The notes under the pieces were generated by a model that was not told the DNA's origin, did no database searches, and saw only the letters and a program-made list of their open reading frames with translations. From Cohnella terricola (lineage in GTDB: Bacteria; Bacillota; Bacilli; Paenibacillales; Paenibacillaceae), in assembly GCF_007786475.1 (NCBI RefSeq), contig NZ_VNJJ01000011.1, positions 62,001-126,000 of the forward strand: DNA of 64,000 nt, in the 5' to 3' direction. This document shows positions 18,249 to 27,451 of the stretch, piece by piece. Every line of letters starts with the position of its first letter. The stretch's first letter is position 1. A program made the position numbers and the translations under genes.

Positions 18249-20278
18249 GCACTCACCACCCCAACGCTCTGTACTTCAATGCTTGGTTCCAATTCGCTGT
18301 ACGAGATGACGGGCACGTCTTGTAAGCTGCGCTCAAGCAACTGGCGCAAATACATCCGGATCGTCGGAGACGTTAAAATGATCGGCTGTTGTCCCGATTG
18401 TACCAACCGGTTGATCTGCTCCGTCAAGCGTTGATAGATCGCCTGGGACGAAGCCGGATCCAAAGCCAAATAGCTGCCTTGCTCGGATTGCTGCACCGCG
18501 TCCGCGATTTTTTTCTCGACGTTAGGACTGACGGTGATAACCTTAAGAGGTTCCGAGGAATTGGCGTATTGCTGGGTGATTTGCCTGGACAAGCTTTGAC
18601 GAACGTATTCCGTCAGCACGTCCGGGTCTTTCGTGTATTTGCCGTAATCGGCCAGCGTCTCGAAGATCGTAACCAGATCGCGAATCGAAATTTTTTCTTT
18701 CAGCAATTTCGATAACACTTTCTGCACGTCTCCGACGCCGAGAATCGAAGGAATCAGCTCCTCGACAAGCGCAGGATACGTCTCTTTGACACTCTCGACA
18801 AGCGACTTCGTTTCTTGGCGGCCGATGAGCTCATGGGCGTATTTCTTGATGACTTCAGTAAGATGCGTAGCTACGACCGACGGCGGATCCACAACTGTAT
18901 ATCCCGCCATCTCTGCGCGTTCCTTCGTCGCTTCGTCGATCCACAGCGCCGGCAATCCGAACGCAGGTTCCTGCGTTTCGATCCCCGTAACGGAATCGTC
19001 GTCGAATCCTGGGCTCATAGCCAAATAATGATGTATCAGTAATTCGCCGCGCGCTACCGTATTTCCTTTCATTTTTATGACATATTCATTCGGTTTTAGT
19101 TGAATATTGTCGCGAATTCGGATAACGGGGACGATCAGGCCCATTTCAAGCGCGCATTGACGCCGAATCATAATAATTCTGTCGAGCAAGTCTCCGCCCT
19201 GTTGCGCATCCGCAAGCGGAATTAATCCGTAGCCGAACTCGAATTCGATCGGATCGACCTGGAGCAAGCTGATGACGCTCTCCGGGCTGCGGACTTCCTC
19301 GATCTCTTTTTCTTCGACGAGGAGTTCTTCTTCTTGCTGTTGGCGGTTCAGATTCGATTGCAGCCTGTATCCGGCAACCGCTAGTATGATCGCATACGGG
19401 AATGTACTGAGTAACGGAATCGGAGTCGCGATGCCCAGCAACGCTACCGTTCCCGCTACGATATAGAGCAGTTTTGGGTATCGGAGCAATTGTTTGCTTA
19501 CGTCGTCGGCCATATTGCCGTCCGAAGCCGCTCTCGTGACGATGATGCCCGCTGCGGTACTGATCAGAAGCGCCGGAATTTGGCTGACGAGACCGTCCCC
19601 GATCGTCAGGATCGAATACGTCTCCAATGCAGTCATGACGTCCATTCCATGGATCGCCATCCCGATAATGAAACCCGCGATCAGGTTGATCAGGACGATG
19701 ATAATCGAAGCGATGGCGTCTCCTTTGACGAACTTGCTCGCACCGTCCATGGCGCCATAGAAATCCGCTTCTTTCTCGATTTTCTCGCGCCGCTCGCGAG
19801 CTTGCTGCTCGTTGATCAGTCCCGCGTTCAGGTCGGCGTCAATACTCATTTGCTTACCCGGCATTGCGTCGAGGGTAAATCTTGCCCCGACCTCTGCGAC
19901 GCGCTCGGAACCTTTCGTGATGACGATAAACTGTACGACAACCAGAATGAGGAAGACGACGAACCCGATCGCGACCTGGCCGCCCGCAACGAAACGTCCG
20001 AACGTCTCAACCACATGGCCGGCGTCGCCTTTCGACAAAATGAGCCGAGTCGTGGACACGTTCAGGGCGAGCCGGAAAACGGTCGTGATCAGCAATAACG
20101 TCGGGAAGATCGAGAAATGCAACGCATCTTTCGTGTTCATTGCAATGAGCAGAATCATCAGGGCTATGGAAATATTGATAATGAGCAGAACGTCCAATAA
20201 CCCTTTGGGAATTGGAACGACCATCATCAGGACGATGCCGATGACGCCGACTAAAATGCTTAAGTCCCGAATTTTCAT
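18245..20278 (-). CDS. flhA: Flagellar type III export gate protein FlhA
   Basis: 677 aa. The N-terminal half has about eight membrane helices and the FHIPEP signature segment (DAMPGKQMSIDADLNAGLIN). The cytosolic C-terminal half (from about 340) binds chaperone-substrate complexes and forms the nonameric ring. The start ATG is preceded by GAGGGGAGGAACGGTTC. It is separated from flhB by 204 bp holding a long inverted repeat, the only sizeable gap inside the operon. Confidence 0.96.
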   Translation of the reverse strand: MKIRDLSILVGVIGIVLMMVVPIPKGLLDVLLIINISIALMILLIAMNTKDALHFSIFPTLLLITTVFRLALNVSTTRLILSKGDAGHVVETFGRFVAGGQVAIGFVVFLILVVVQFIVITKGSERVAEVGARFTLDAMPGKQMSIDADLNAGLINEQQARERREKIEKEADFYGAMDGASKFVKGDAIASIIIVLINLIAGFIIGMAIHGMDVMTALETYSILTIGDGLVSQIPALLISTAAGIIVTRAASDGNMADDVSKQLLRYPKLLYIVAGTVALLGIATPIPLLSTFPYAIILAVAGYRLQSNLNRQQQEEELLVEEKEIEEVRSPESVISLLQVDPIEFEFGYGLIPLADAQQGGDLLDRIIMIRRQCALEMGLIVPVIRIRDNIQLKPNEYVIKMKGNTVARGELLIHHYLAMSPGFDDDSVTGIETQEPAFGLPALWIDEATKERAEMAGYTVVDPPSVVATHLTEVIKKYAHELIGRQETKSLVESVKETYPALVEELIPSILGVGDVQKVLSKLLKEKISIRDLVTIFETLADYGKYTKDPDVLTEYVRQSLSRQITQQYANSSEPLKVITVSPNVEKKIADAVQQSEQGSYLALDPASSQAIYQRLTEQINRLVQSGQQPIILTSPTIRMYLRQLLERSLQDVPVISYSELEPSIEVQSVGVVSA

Positions 20279-20313
20279 GAACCGTTCCTCCCCTCTCCAA
20301 ACATCCTCTTATG

Positions 20314-20435
20314 CATCCGGGACTCCGGATAAGGATCGCCACTCCGCCGCTTGTTAAAATCAAGTTTCTTGCGATTCCATTAATAAGGAAGAAACTCGAT
20401 TTTAAAGGCGGACGTAAACTCTCCGTGGCGATTCC
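20314..20435. repeat. Long inverted-repeat element in the flhB-flhA gap
   Basis: Nested inverted repeats. The core arms of 17 bp (20354-20370 and 20389-20405) match except at one position, which would be a G-U pair in minus-strand RNA. Further out, CCGCC (20344-20348) pairs with GGCGG (20407-20411), and GGATCGCCAC (20333-20342) pairs with GTGGCGATTCC (20425-20435) with one bulged base. The 18-bp loop repeats part of the outer arm (GCGATTCC). An adjacent hairpin ATCCGG-gact-CCGGAT lies at 20315-20330. No T-run follows, so it is not a simple terminator. It could be a MITE-like remnant or an RNA processing/stability element inside the flagellar mRNA. Confidence 0.75.
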
Positions 20436-20482
20436 TTTCCTCTGTCCCTTCATAAGCCGGCTAATCTCGCCTAATACCCTAA

Positions 20483-21571
20483 TTACCTCCGGCCTTTGAG
20501 CCGGTATACGTATGCCAGCACTTCCGCGACGGCTTGGAAGAGGTCGGCAGGGACGCTTTGTCCCACATCCGTTCTCTCGAACAACGCGCGGGCGAGCGGC
20601 TTGTTTTCCATTGTTATGACGTTATTTTGTTTCGCGATTTCCCGAATTCTCAATGCCATGTAATCTTGGCCCTTGGCAACGACGGTCGGCGCGTCCATTT
20701 TAGTCGAATCATACTTAAGCGCGACCGCGAAGTGAGTCGGGTTCGTGATGATGACGTCCGCTTTGGGCACCTCCTGCATCATCCGCATAAGCGCCATCCT
20801 GCGTTGGCGTTCCTTGATCTTTGCCTTGATCAACGGATCGCCTTCGATGTTCTTGTACTCGTCTTTAACATCTTGCTTGCTCATTCTCAACTTTTTCTCG
20901 TACTCGTAACGTTGATAAATGTAATCGCCAATGGCGAGAATAAACAAAAGAGCTGCGATAAAAATGCCAAGCCTAACCGTTAAGGTCGTAACGAAAGCGA
21001 AAATATCCTGGACGGGCAAATGGGCCAAATCCAGCAGCCGACTTTTCTCGGACCATAGAACCGTAAATACGATCAATGCGACCGAAGTCAATTTCAAGGA
21101 GCTTTTCAGAAATTCCACAAGCGAGCGGGGTCCGAAAATATTTTTGGCGCCGTTGATCGGATTCAGCTTGTCGAACTTGGGCTTAAGAGGCTCAAGCGTG
21201 AATAACCATCCAATCTGCACGTAGTTGCTCGCGAACGCGATGACGACGACGATCAAAAAAATGGGCGATAGCAGGATCAGCATTCGTAACGCGTAATGAG
21301 TAAACAACGCAAGAACGTTCTGATCGGTCACTTCCATGTTCAGCCGATTCAAGAAAGCATCCCCTACCAGAGATAGAAGCTGCTTTTCCAGAAACGGGCC
21401 TAACATGACCAAAAAGGAAATACAGGCCAGAAGAATTAACGTGCTCGGAATTTCCGCGCTTTTGGCGACCTGGCCTTTATCGCGGCTTTCCTTGCGCTTC
21501 TTGGGCGTTGCCTTCTCCGTTTTCTCGCCGGCAAACAATTGCAGGTCCATCCTTAGGCGATAACGGGGCAT
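20483..21571 (-). CDS. flhB: Flagellar export switch protein FlhB
   Basis: 362 aa from the ATG at 21569-21571, which follows GGAGGTGG; upstream in-frame sequence lacks flagellar character. The N-terminus MDLQLFAGEKTEKATPKKRKESRDKGQVAKS is typical, followed by four membrane helices. The cytosolic domain contains the autocleavage motif NPTH (in IITNPTHFAVALKYD), which switches export from hook to filament substrates. It is separated from flhA by a structured 204-bp gap. Confidence 0.96.
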   Translation of the reverse strand: MPRYRLRMDLQLFAGEKTEKATPKKRKESRDKGQVAKSAEIPSTLILLACISFLVMLGPFLEKQLLSLVGDAFLNRLNMEVTDQNVLALFTHYALRMLILLSPIFLIVVVIAFASNYVQIGWLFTLEPLKPKFDKLNPINGAKNIFGPRSLVEFLKSSLKLTSVALIVFTVLWSEKSRLLDLAHLPVQDIFAFVTTLTVRLGIFIAALLFILAIGDYIYQRYEYEKKLRMSKQDVKDEYKNIEGDPLIKAKIKERQRRMALMRMMQEVPKADVIITNPTHFAVALKYDSTKMDAPTVVAKGQDYMALRIREIAKQNNVITMENKPLARALFERTDVGQSVPADLFQAVAEVLAYVYRLKGRR

Positions 21572-21602
21572 GACACCACCTCCAGAACATTCCGTCTTGC
21601 AC

Positions 21603-22382
21603 TTACGATCGCATAATGGTAAACAGCTTTTCCAAAGCCAGGAACATTCGGTCAAAGACCATTTGGAACAAGGCTCCGAAGCCTGGAAGGAGAAGCACGA
21701 GCAATGCCAAGCCAATCAACATCTTCAGCGGAATTCCGATGACGAATACGTTATACTGCGGAGCGGCCCGCGCAAGCAGTGCCAATCCGAAATCCGTCAG
21801 GAACATCGCCACGACGATCGGGGCAGCGACTTGCAGCGCCAACAGAAAAGTGTCGGCGAACGTACGAGTCAGAAACTCCGTAACGTTGCCCTCGTAATAG
21901 ATTTGGAACAGCTTATTGTCCAAAGGCAACCACTTATAACTGTCCATGATCGCAGCCAATAAATAGTGATGGCCGTTAATCCCCAAAAACACGAGGGTCA
22001 TTAGCATGAACTTCAAGTTGCCGAGCATCGGGGCCGAAGCACCGGTAATGGGATCGACGATATTGGCCATACCGTATCCCATCTGCATATCCATTAAGGC
22101 GCCGGCGGTCTGAACGATCGAAAAAAAGATATAAGCCACGTACCCGATAAGCAGTCCGGCGAAAACTTCGCGAATAATGGCCAGTATGTATGTAGCGTCG
22201 GCAGTCACTTTCGTATCGAAGCCTACGTTCAGAAAGACGATCACGGAAATAAAAAAAGCTAATCCGATTTTGACCGTTTGCGGAATGTTCCTCGATGAAA
22301 AGAATGGCGCGACTACAAAAAACGCTGAAATTCGACAAAGAACAAGCAGAAAGGCAGGAAAAAACTGCATGATCAGTTCCAT
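21603..22382 (-). CDS. fliR: Flagellar export protein FliR
   Basis: 259-aa polytopic component of the FliPQR export channel. The family pattern is visible: ALVLCRISAFFVVAPFFSSRNIPQTVKIGLAF (split across the N-terminal helices) and a central GYGMANIVDPITGASAPMLGN segment. It starts 6 bp after the fliQ stop. Confidence 0.95.
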   Translation of the reverse strand: MELIMQFFPAFLLVLCRISAFFVVAPFFSSRNIPQTVKIGLAFFISVIVFLNVGFDTKVTADATYILAIIREVFAGLLIGYVAYIFFSIVQTAGALMDMQMGYGMANIVDPITGASAPMLGNLKFMLMTLVFLGINGHHYLLAAIMDSYKWLPLDNKLFQIYYEGNVTEFLTRTFADTFLLALQVAAPIVVAMFLTDFGLALLARAAPQYNVFVIGIPLKMLIGLALLVLLLPGFGALFQMVFDRMFLALEKLFTIMRS

Positions 22383-22388
22383 TCATCG

Positions 22389-22658
22389 TCACCCAATGTA
22401 CTTCTCAAGATTTCCTAGCAGATGCGTCGCGAAATCGACCAGAATGTTTAAGATCCATGGGCCGAAAATGAGCAATGCGAGGAAAACGGCGATGATCTTG
22501 GGAACGAAGGCCAGCGTCTGTTCCTGAATCTGGGTCGTCGCCTGAAAGATACTGACGAGCAACCCGACGGACAAGGCGATCACGAGCATCGGCGCGCTTA
22601 CCTTTAGTACGGTGAACAACGCTTGTCCCGCTAATCCGATAATAAATTCGGAAGTCAT
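22389..22658 (-). CDS. fliQ: Flagellar export protein FliQ
   Basis: 89 aa with two membrane helices; typical FliQ text LSVGLLVSIFQATTQIQEQTLAFVPKI. Part of the FliPQR channel at the base of the export apparatus. The ATG follows AGGGGAAGG. It lies between fliP and fliR. Confidence 0.96.
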   Translation of the reverse strand: MTSEFIIGLAGQALFTVLKVSAPMLVIALSVGLLVSIFQATTQIQEQTLAFVPKIIAVFLALLIFGPWILNILVDFATHLLGNLEKYIG

Positions 22659-22688
22659 CTTCCTTCCCCTCCATTACATTCGCGCCCT

Positions 22689-23435
22689 TTAAGGGCTAAA
22701 GCTGGTCAACAGCGACTTCACGACAAGATACCAACCGTCGACAAGCACGAATAGCAAGATCTTGAAAGGAAGCGAAATCATAACGGGCGGAAGCATCATC
22801 ATCCCCATGGCCATAAGCGTACTCGCAACGACCATATCGATGATGAGAAAAGGCACGAAGATCATGAAACCCATCTGGAAAGCCGTTTTCAATTCGCTTA
22901 TCGCGTAGGCCGGAACAAGAACGGTTATCGGAATGTCCTGATAAGTCGCCGGTTTCTCGGTCTTCGTGTACTTCATGAATAGCAGCAAATCCTTCTCGCG
23001 GGTATGCTTGTACATGAATTCCTTCATCGGCACGGATGCTTTCTGCAAGGCGTCCGTCTGACTGATTTCGCCCGCCAAATAAGGCTTCAACGCCGTTTCG
23101 TTCACTTGCGAGAACGTCGGCGCCATCACGAACAATGTCATGAACAGCGCTAAACCGATTAACACCTGGTTTGGCGGCATTTGCTGCGTGCCGAGCGAGG
23201 TCCGCACGAATCCGAGGACGATTACGATCCTCGTAAAGCTTGTCATAAGCACGAGAATAGCCGGAGCCAGACTCAGTACGGTAATGAGAAGCATCAAGGA
23301 TAGAGCGGACGCCCCAACGGGCTCCGATCCGTCTCCGAGAGTTACCCCGACGATCGGATCGGCGTATGCGGATGCCTGAAAACCAATCCATAACGTTTGC
23401 AGCATTAGAAAGCTGAATAGTATTTTTTTTCTCAT
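22689..23435 (-). CDS. fliP: Flagellar export protein FliP
   Basis: 248 aa. A cleavable N-terminal signal (MRKKILFSFLMLQTLWIGFQASAYA) is followed by the FliP core with LAPAILVLMTSFTRIVIVLG (split), LGTQQMPPNQVLIGLALF and the C-terminal MMMLPPVMISLPFKILLFVLVDG. It forms the pentameric part of the export channel. The start overlaps the fliO stop by 4 nt. Confidence 0.96.
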   Translation of the reverse strand: MRKKILFSFLMLQTLWIGFQASAYADPIVGVTLGDGSEPVGASALSLMLLITVLSLAPAILVLMTSFTRIVIVLGFVRTSLGTQQMPPNQVLIGLALFMTLFVMAPTFSQVNETALKPYLAGEISQTDALQKASVPMKEFMYKHTREKDLLLFMKYTKTEKPATYQDIPITVLVPAYAISELKTAFQMGFMIFVPFLIIDMVVASTLMAMGMMMLPPVMISLPFKILLFVLVDGWYLVVKSLLTSFSP

Positions 23436-23974
23436 CGCTCATCTGTCCGATCTTCAGAACGGTTTTCCTCTAGCAAATGCCCCACCTTCTGCCTTCTTTC
23501 CGAAAGCTGACGGAGACGGTTCTCTAGCGACTTCTCGAAGCTTATGCCGGAGCCTGACTGCTGAGAGGAAAGCTCCTCGCTCTGCGGATTGTTGCGCTGA
23601 GTCCATTTGCGAAGCCATTCTGGCATTCCGGCCCCCGAGTTAGCGAGGTTGATTTCGTGCTCCGCAAGCAGAGCGTCGACGATCTCCGGCTCCGTGATCG
23701 CTTCCAGCAACGTCACGTCGTCCCCCACGCCAAGCACGTAAATTCGACCGTTCCATTCTACGATCTGCATCGACTTGTTCGTTCCGAGAGGAAATCCCCC
23801 CAAAGAACGAAGCGATCGATTCATCCCCCAACCGCGATTGCGTTTGGCGACGAAGCGCAGGACCAGAACGATCAGCCCGACAATAACCGCAAGGACGAAC
23901 AATACCCAGATCAGTTCCCAGACCGATCCTAACGACGAAACTGGCATATCTTCGGTTAGCCCATATGCTCGCAT
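23432..23974 (-). CDS. fliO: Flagellar biosynthesis protein FliO (FliZ)
   Basis: 180 aa. One membrane helix (about residues 18-42, SVWELIWVLFVLAVIVGLIVLVL) is followed by a cytosolic beta-rich domain (GMNRSLRSLGGFPLGTNKSMQIVEWNGRIYVLGVGDDVTLLE, read in parts) and a charged disordered tail. FliO assists assembly of FliP. The position cheY-fliO-fliP-fliQ-fliR is conserved; in B. subtilis this gene is called fliZ. Confidence 0.92.
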   Translation of the reverse strand: MRAYGLTEDMPVSSLGSVWELIWVLFVLAVIVGLIVLVLRFVAKRNRGWGMNRSLRSLGGFPLGTNKSMQIVEWNGRIYVLGVGDDVTLLEAITEPEIVDALLAEHEINLANSGAGMPEWLRKWTQRNNPQSEELSSQQSGSGISFEKSLENRLRQLSERRQKVGHLLEENRSEDRTDER

Positions 23975-24000
23975 GAATCTTCAACGCTCCTGACTATGGC

Positions 24001-24363
24001 TTAACCCAATGTTTTCTTGATCGCTTCGATAACGCGATCCGCTTGGAACGGCTTGACGATAAAATCTTTTGCTCCCGCTTGGATGGCATCGATAACCATC
24101 GCTTGTTGACCCATGGCGGAACACATAATGACTTTCGCGTTCGAATCAAGCTTGCGGATCTCTTTCAGGGCCGCAATTCCGTCCATCTCTGGCATCGTAA
24201 TGTCCATCGTGATGAGATCCGGATTCAGATCCTTGTATTTTTCGATCGCTTGCGCGCCGTCTTGCGCTTCCCCTACGACCTCGTACCCATTTTTCGTTAG
24301 AATATCGCGGATCATCATGCGCATGAATGCTGCGTCGTCTACGATGAGAATGCGGTTTGCCAT
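24001..24363 (-). CDS. cheY: Chemotaxis response regulator CheY
   Basis: 120-aa stand-alone receiver domain. Acidic pocket DD at residues 9-10, phospho-acceptor Asp54 in LITMDITMPEMDG, the Thr/Ser switch region VIMCSAMGQQAMV, and Lys in DFIVKPF. Phosphorylated by CheA, it binds the FliM/FliY switch. It is encoded next to fliY, its switch-associated phosphatase. Confidence 0.97.
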   Translation of the reverse strand: MANRILIVDDAAFMRMMIRDILTKNGYEVVGEAQDGAQAIEKYKDLNPDLITMDITMPEMDGIAALKEIRKLDSNAKVIMCSAMGQQAMVIDAIQAGAKDFIVKPFQADRVIEAIKKTLG

Positions 24364-24384
24364 TACTATTTCCTCCCGGTTAAC

Positions 24385-25605
24385 TTATTGGATTTTTTGG
24401 ACACGGTCCCATTGACTGACGATATCGGTTACGCGTACGCCGAAATTCTCGTCAATAACGACGACCTCGCCTTTGGCGATCAATTTGTTATTTACTAAGA
24501 TGTCGACAGGTTCGCCGGCCAGTTTGTCCAGCTCGATGATCGAGCCTTGGGACAATTCCAAAATATCCTTAATCTGCTTCTGCGTACGACCCAACTCTAC
24601 AGTCACTTTAAGCGGAATGTCGAGCAGCAGATTAAGATTCGTTTCGTCCCCTTGCGGGTACCCGGCGCCTTGGAAATTCGCAAACTGTACCGGATTCACG
24701 TTGACGTTCCGGTTCCCCGCCCCGCCCAAAGTCTGCGGGTAGCCCGGCATCGGCGCTCCATAACCCGGAGGCACTGCCGCCATTGGAGGCGTCTGAGGCG
24801 CGACCGGCGGAGTCGGAGCCGAATAGGCTGGCTGAGCGGGAGCCTGTGGAGCCGGTTGGGCTTGCGGAGCAGGCGCGGACGCCGTTTGTTCGGCAGGTGC
24901 GGCTTGATCTTCCGAAGCTCCTCCCATCAGGGAGCGAACCAGTTCCTTCGCGAAAGGCACCGTAAGCAGTTGCATAATCGACGAATCGATCAAATCCCCG
25001 ATTTTAAGCCGGAAAGAGATTTTAACGAAGATATTTTCAGCCGGAAGATTGCTCACCCCGGAGTTGTTCTTGACGTCCATGATGTCAATACCCGGAGGCG
25101 AAATGTTAACCATCCGGTTAAAAATCGTCGACATGGAAGTCGCGGACGACCCCATCATCTGATTCATGGCCTCTTGAACGGCGCTAATATGTATTTCGTT
25201 GAGCTCCTCGGTCGTAACGTTTCCTTCGCCCCCGAGCATTAAATCCGCGATCACTTGCGCGTCATGGGATTTAATGACAAGAGAGTTAATGCCCTCGAAT
25301 CCTTCCACGTAGCTGACGTGAACTGCGACGTGAGGTATAGGAAACTCCGCTTCGAAATGATCCCTCGGAATCGTTGATACGGTCGGCGTCGTGATATCAA
25401 CTTTCTTGCCGAGCAGCGTGGACAATGCCGTTGCTGCGCTTCCGAACGTAATATTACCGATTTCGCCGAGTGCATCTTGTTCCAGAGGAGTCAATAATTC
25501 TTCAACTGATTGTCCGCCGCTTGCCGAAGCGTCGTCTTCTCCCCCGGAGGATTGATTCAATAGAGCGTCAATCTCTTCCTGTGATAAGTAATCTTTACTC
25601 GTCAT
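24385..25605 (-). CDS. fliY: Flagellar switch protein/CheY-P phosphatase FliY (FliN fusion)
   Basis: 406 aa from the ATG at 25603-25605 (MTSKDYLSQEEIDALL). An N-terminal CheY-binding peptide, like that of FliM, is followed by a CheC-like domain with two ExxN helices (LGEIGNITFGSAATALSTLLG; ISAVQEAMNQMMGSS). A Pro/Ala/Gln-rich linker (about 230-300) leads to a C-terminal FliN/SpoA domain (LLLDIPLKVTVELGRTQKQI). The AGGAG site serves either this ATG or one three codons upstream. The start overlaps the end of fliM. Confidence 0.94.
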   Translation of the reverse strand: MTSKDYLSQEEIDALLNQSSGGEDDASASGGQSVEELLTPLEQDALGEIGNITFGSAATALSTLLGKKVDITTPTVSTIPRDHFEAEFPIPHVAVHVSYVEGFEGINSLVIKSHDAQVIADLMLGGEGNVTTEELNEIHISAVQEAMNQMMGSSATSMSTIFNRMVNISPPGIDIMDVKNNSGVSNLPAENIFVKISFRLKIGDLIDSSIMQLLTVPFAKELVRSLMGGASEDQAAPAEQTASAPAPQAQPAPQAPAQPAYSAPTPPVAPQTPPMAAVPPGYGAPMPGYPQTLGGAGNRNVNVNPVQFANFQGAGYPQGDETNLNLLLDIPLKVTVELGRTQKQIKDILELSQGSIIELDKLAGEPVDILVNNKLIAKGEVVVIDENFGVRVTDIVSQWDRVQKIQ

Positions 25606-26596
25606 TGATTTCATCCACTCCTTCACTGACGATCTGCTGAATCTGTATCGCCATTTTGTCTCGAAGCGTACCCGGACTTGCGATGTATTTCACCTTGTCC
25701 CCAACCTTGACCTCAAGGCCATCGGCCGTCTCTCTGTGCAGTGCGATGACATCTCCCACCGCCAAGTTCAGGAATTCCTGAACGGAAATTTGCGAGGAAC
25801 CGAGTTCGGCGATAATCGGCAGCTTAGCTTTGTTCACTCTCATTTCCAGCATTTGCTGCTCTTCAGGAGCCCTCGTCTTTTTCTGGGAAACAAACCAGTG
25901 GTGAACGGACAATCTCGGCATGATCGGTTCGATAACGACATGTGGAATACATAAGTTGATCATCCCCGTCGTTTCTCCGATTTTCGTGCTTAGCGAGATG
26001 AGCGCGATCGTCTCGTTAGGAGAGACGATTTGCATGAATTGCGGATTCGTCTCGAGCGCTTCGAGTCGCGGCTGCGTATCGATAATCGTTCTCCAAGCTT
26101 CCTGAAGGCTTTCAAGCGCCCGGCTGAAGATTTTCTCCATAATGATTGTCTCGATCTCGGTTAGACTGCCGATCTTGCTAGGAGCGTTGCCTCCTCCGCC
26201 AAGCAATCTGTCGAGCATCGCGAAGGCGACGTTGGGATGCACCTCCAGAACCATTCGCCCTTCAAGCGGTTCCGCTTCGAAAATGTTCAGGATCGTCATC
26301 TTGGGAATGGAGCGGATGAATTCATCGTAAGGCAATTGTTCGACTTGAACGACGTTAATCTGCACGAAGGTACGAAGCTGAGCAGAAAAATAAGTCGTTA
26401 AAAATCTCGCGAAGTTCTCATGAATTCGGGTCAAGCTGCGAATGTGATCCTTGGAAAAACGGGTCGCTCGTTTGAAGTCGTAAGCGCGCACCTTTTTCTG
26501 CGTTTCTTCTTTTTTGAGCTCTTCCGCATCCATTTCGCCCGACGAGAGCGCCGCTAGCAGCGCATCGATCTCATTCTGCGAAAGTACATCTACCAC
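25595..26596 (-). CDS. fliM: Flagellar motor switch protein FliM
   Basis: 333 aa. The N-terminal CheY-P binding peptide LSQNEIDALLAAL is followed by a CheC-like middle domain and a C-terminal SpoA/FliN-like domain (LGSSQISVQEFLNLAVGDVIAL). I choose the GTG at 26594-26596 (MVDVLSQ), which has AAAGGGGTG about 6 nt upstream. An in-frame GTG three codons earlier overlaps that site. It forms the C-ring with FliG and FliY. Confidence 0.95.
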   Translation of the reverse strand: MVDVLSQNEIDALLAALSSGEMDAEELKKEETQKKVRAYDFKRATRFSKDHIRSLTRIHENFARFLTTYFSAQLRTFVQINVVQVEQLPYDEFIRSIPKMTILNIFEAEPLEGRMVLEVHPNVAFAMLDRLLGGGGNAPSKIGSLTEIETIIMEKIFSRALESLQEAWRTIIDTQPRLEALETNPQFMQIVSPNETIALISLSTKIGETTGMINLCIPHVVIEPIMPRLSVHHWFVSQKKTRAPEEQQMLEMRVNKAKLPIIAELGSSQISVQEFLNLAVGDVIALHRETADGLEVKVGDKVKYIASPGTLRDKMAIQIQQIVSEGVDEINDE

Positions 26597-26677
26597 ATCT
26601 CTCACCCCTTTCTCGAGTCGCTGACGTTCTCGCCGTCGACCGGAATGTTCATGCCGTTTTCAACGCTAGGTTTTCTA

Positions 26678-27160
26678 TTAGATAGGTGTCATTACAAACC
26701 CTTTGATTCCGACTTTAAGCAGCTTCCCTTCGGTCATCACTTCGTTGATCGCGTTGATCAGGCCCGCGGTCAGCTGATCCTTGCCTTTCGTCCCTTTCAT
26801 ATCTTCAGGGGACATGACCCATAAAGCGCGGTTAACGATCGGCTTGATCTGGTTTTCTTTAAGCTTCTCGAACTCGTCCTTGGTTTTTTCGTTCTCGAAT
26901 TGGAACGAGAAGCTGATCTTGACGACATAATCCGTATCCGCCAGATTGGTGCTGATATCAATTAATTCGGATGTGACCTTGACCATTTCATCCGCAGAAA
27001 TTGGCTCGAGTTGCACGCTTCCGGCCGCTTCTTTAGCCGCCAGTTCCGGATTGCCCGATTTCTTATCCCCGAACAAGCTGTTCCAGAAAAAAGCAGCGGC
27101 AACGACAATCAACGTAATCGCCAATAATAGCGAAACGAGCCAGGGCAACAATTTTTTCAT
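26678..27160 (-). CDS. fliL: Flagellar basal-body associated protein FliL
   Basis: 160 aa from the ATG at 27158-27160, which overlaps the swrD stop (ATGA, 4 nt). One N-terminal helix (LLPWLVSLLLAITLIVVAAAFFW) anchors an extracytoplasmic SPFH-like domain (VQLEPISADEMVKVTSELI ... GLINAINEVMTEGKLLKVGIKGFVM). FliL stabilises the stator-rotor interface. The C-terminus is directly followed by the 81-bp gap before fliM. Confidence 0.93.
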   Translation of the reverse strand: MKKLLPWLVSLLLAITLIVVAAAFFWNSLFGDKKSGNPELAAKEAAGSVQLEPISADEMVKVTSELIDISTNLADTDYVVKISFSFQFENEKTKDEFEKLKENQIKPIVNRALWVMSPEDMKGTKGKDQLTAGLINAINEVMTEGKLLKVGIKGFVMTPI

Positions 27161-27390
27161 GACGTAGCTCCCTCCGATTGCGGGTCTGCGGGACTTGGAA
27201 TCGCCGCCAACACGCCGATACTGCGTAAGTAATGCCGGATTGCCCGGATTACATCCGAAGAATTTTCGATTACAATAAATTTCTTTCCAGTCGTAAGCGT
27301 AATGATCGTGTCCGGCGTTTCTTCTACCGTCTCGATCAATAAAGCATTGATGTGAAACTTGGTTCCATTCAGGCGAGTAACGCCGATCAT
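27157..27390 (-). CDS. swrD: FlbD-family protein (SwrD/YlzI)
   Basis: 77 aa, compact beta-rich family: MIGVTRLNGTKFHINALLIETVEETPDT followed by a TLTTGKKFIV strand. It lies between the hook gene and fliL as in B. subtilis, where SwrD raises flagellar power for swarming. It is coupled to fliL by a 4-nt overlap. Confidence 0.92.
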   Translation of the reverse strand: MIGVTRLNGTKFHINALLIETVEETPDTIITLTTGKKFIVIENSSDVIRAIRHYLRSIGVLAAIPSPADPQSEGATS

Positions 27391-27451
27391 GACAGGGCCT
27401 CCCCCAGACTGCCAGGGGGAGAGCCGAGACTCTCCCGCGGCAGGAAATCAA

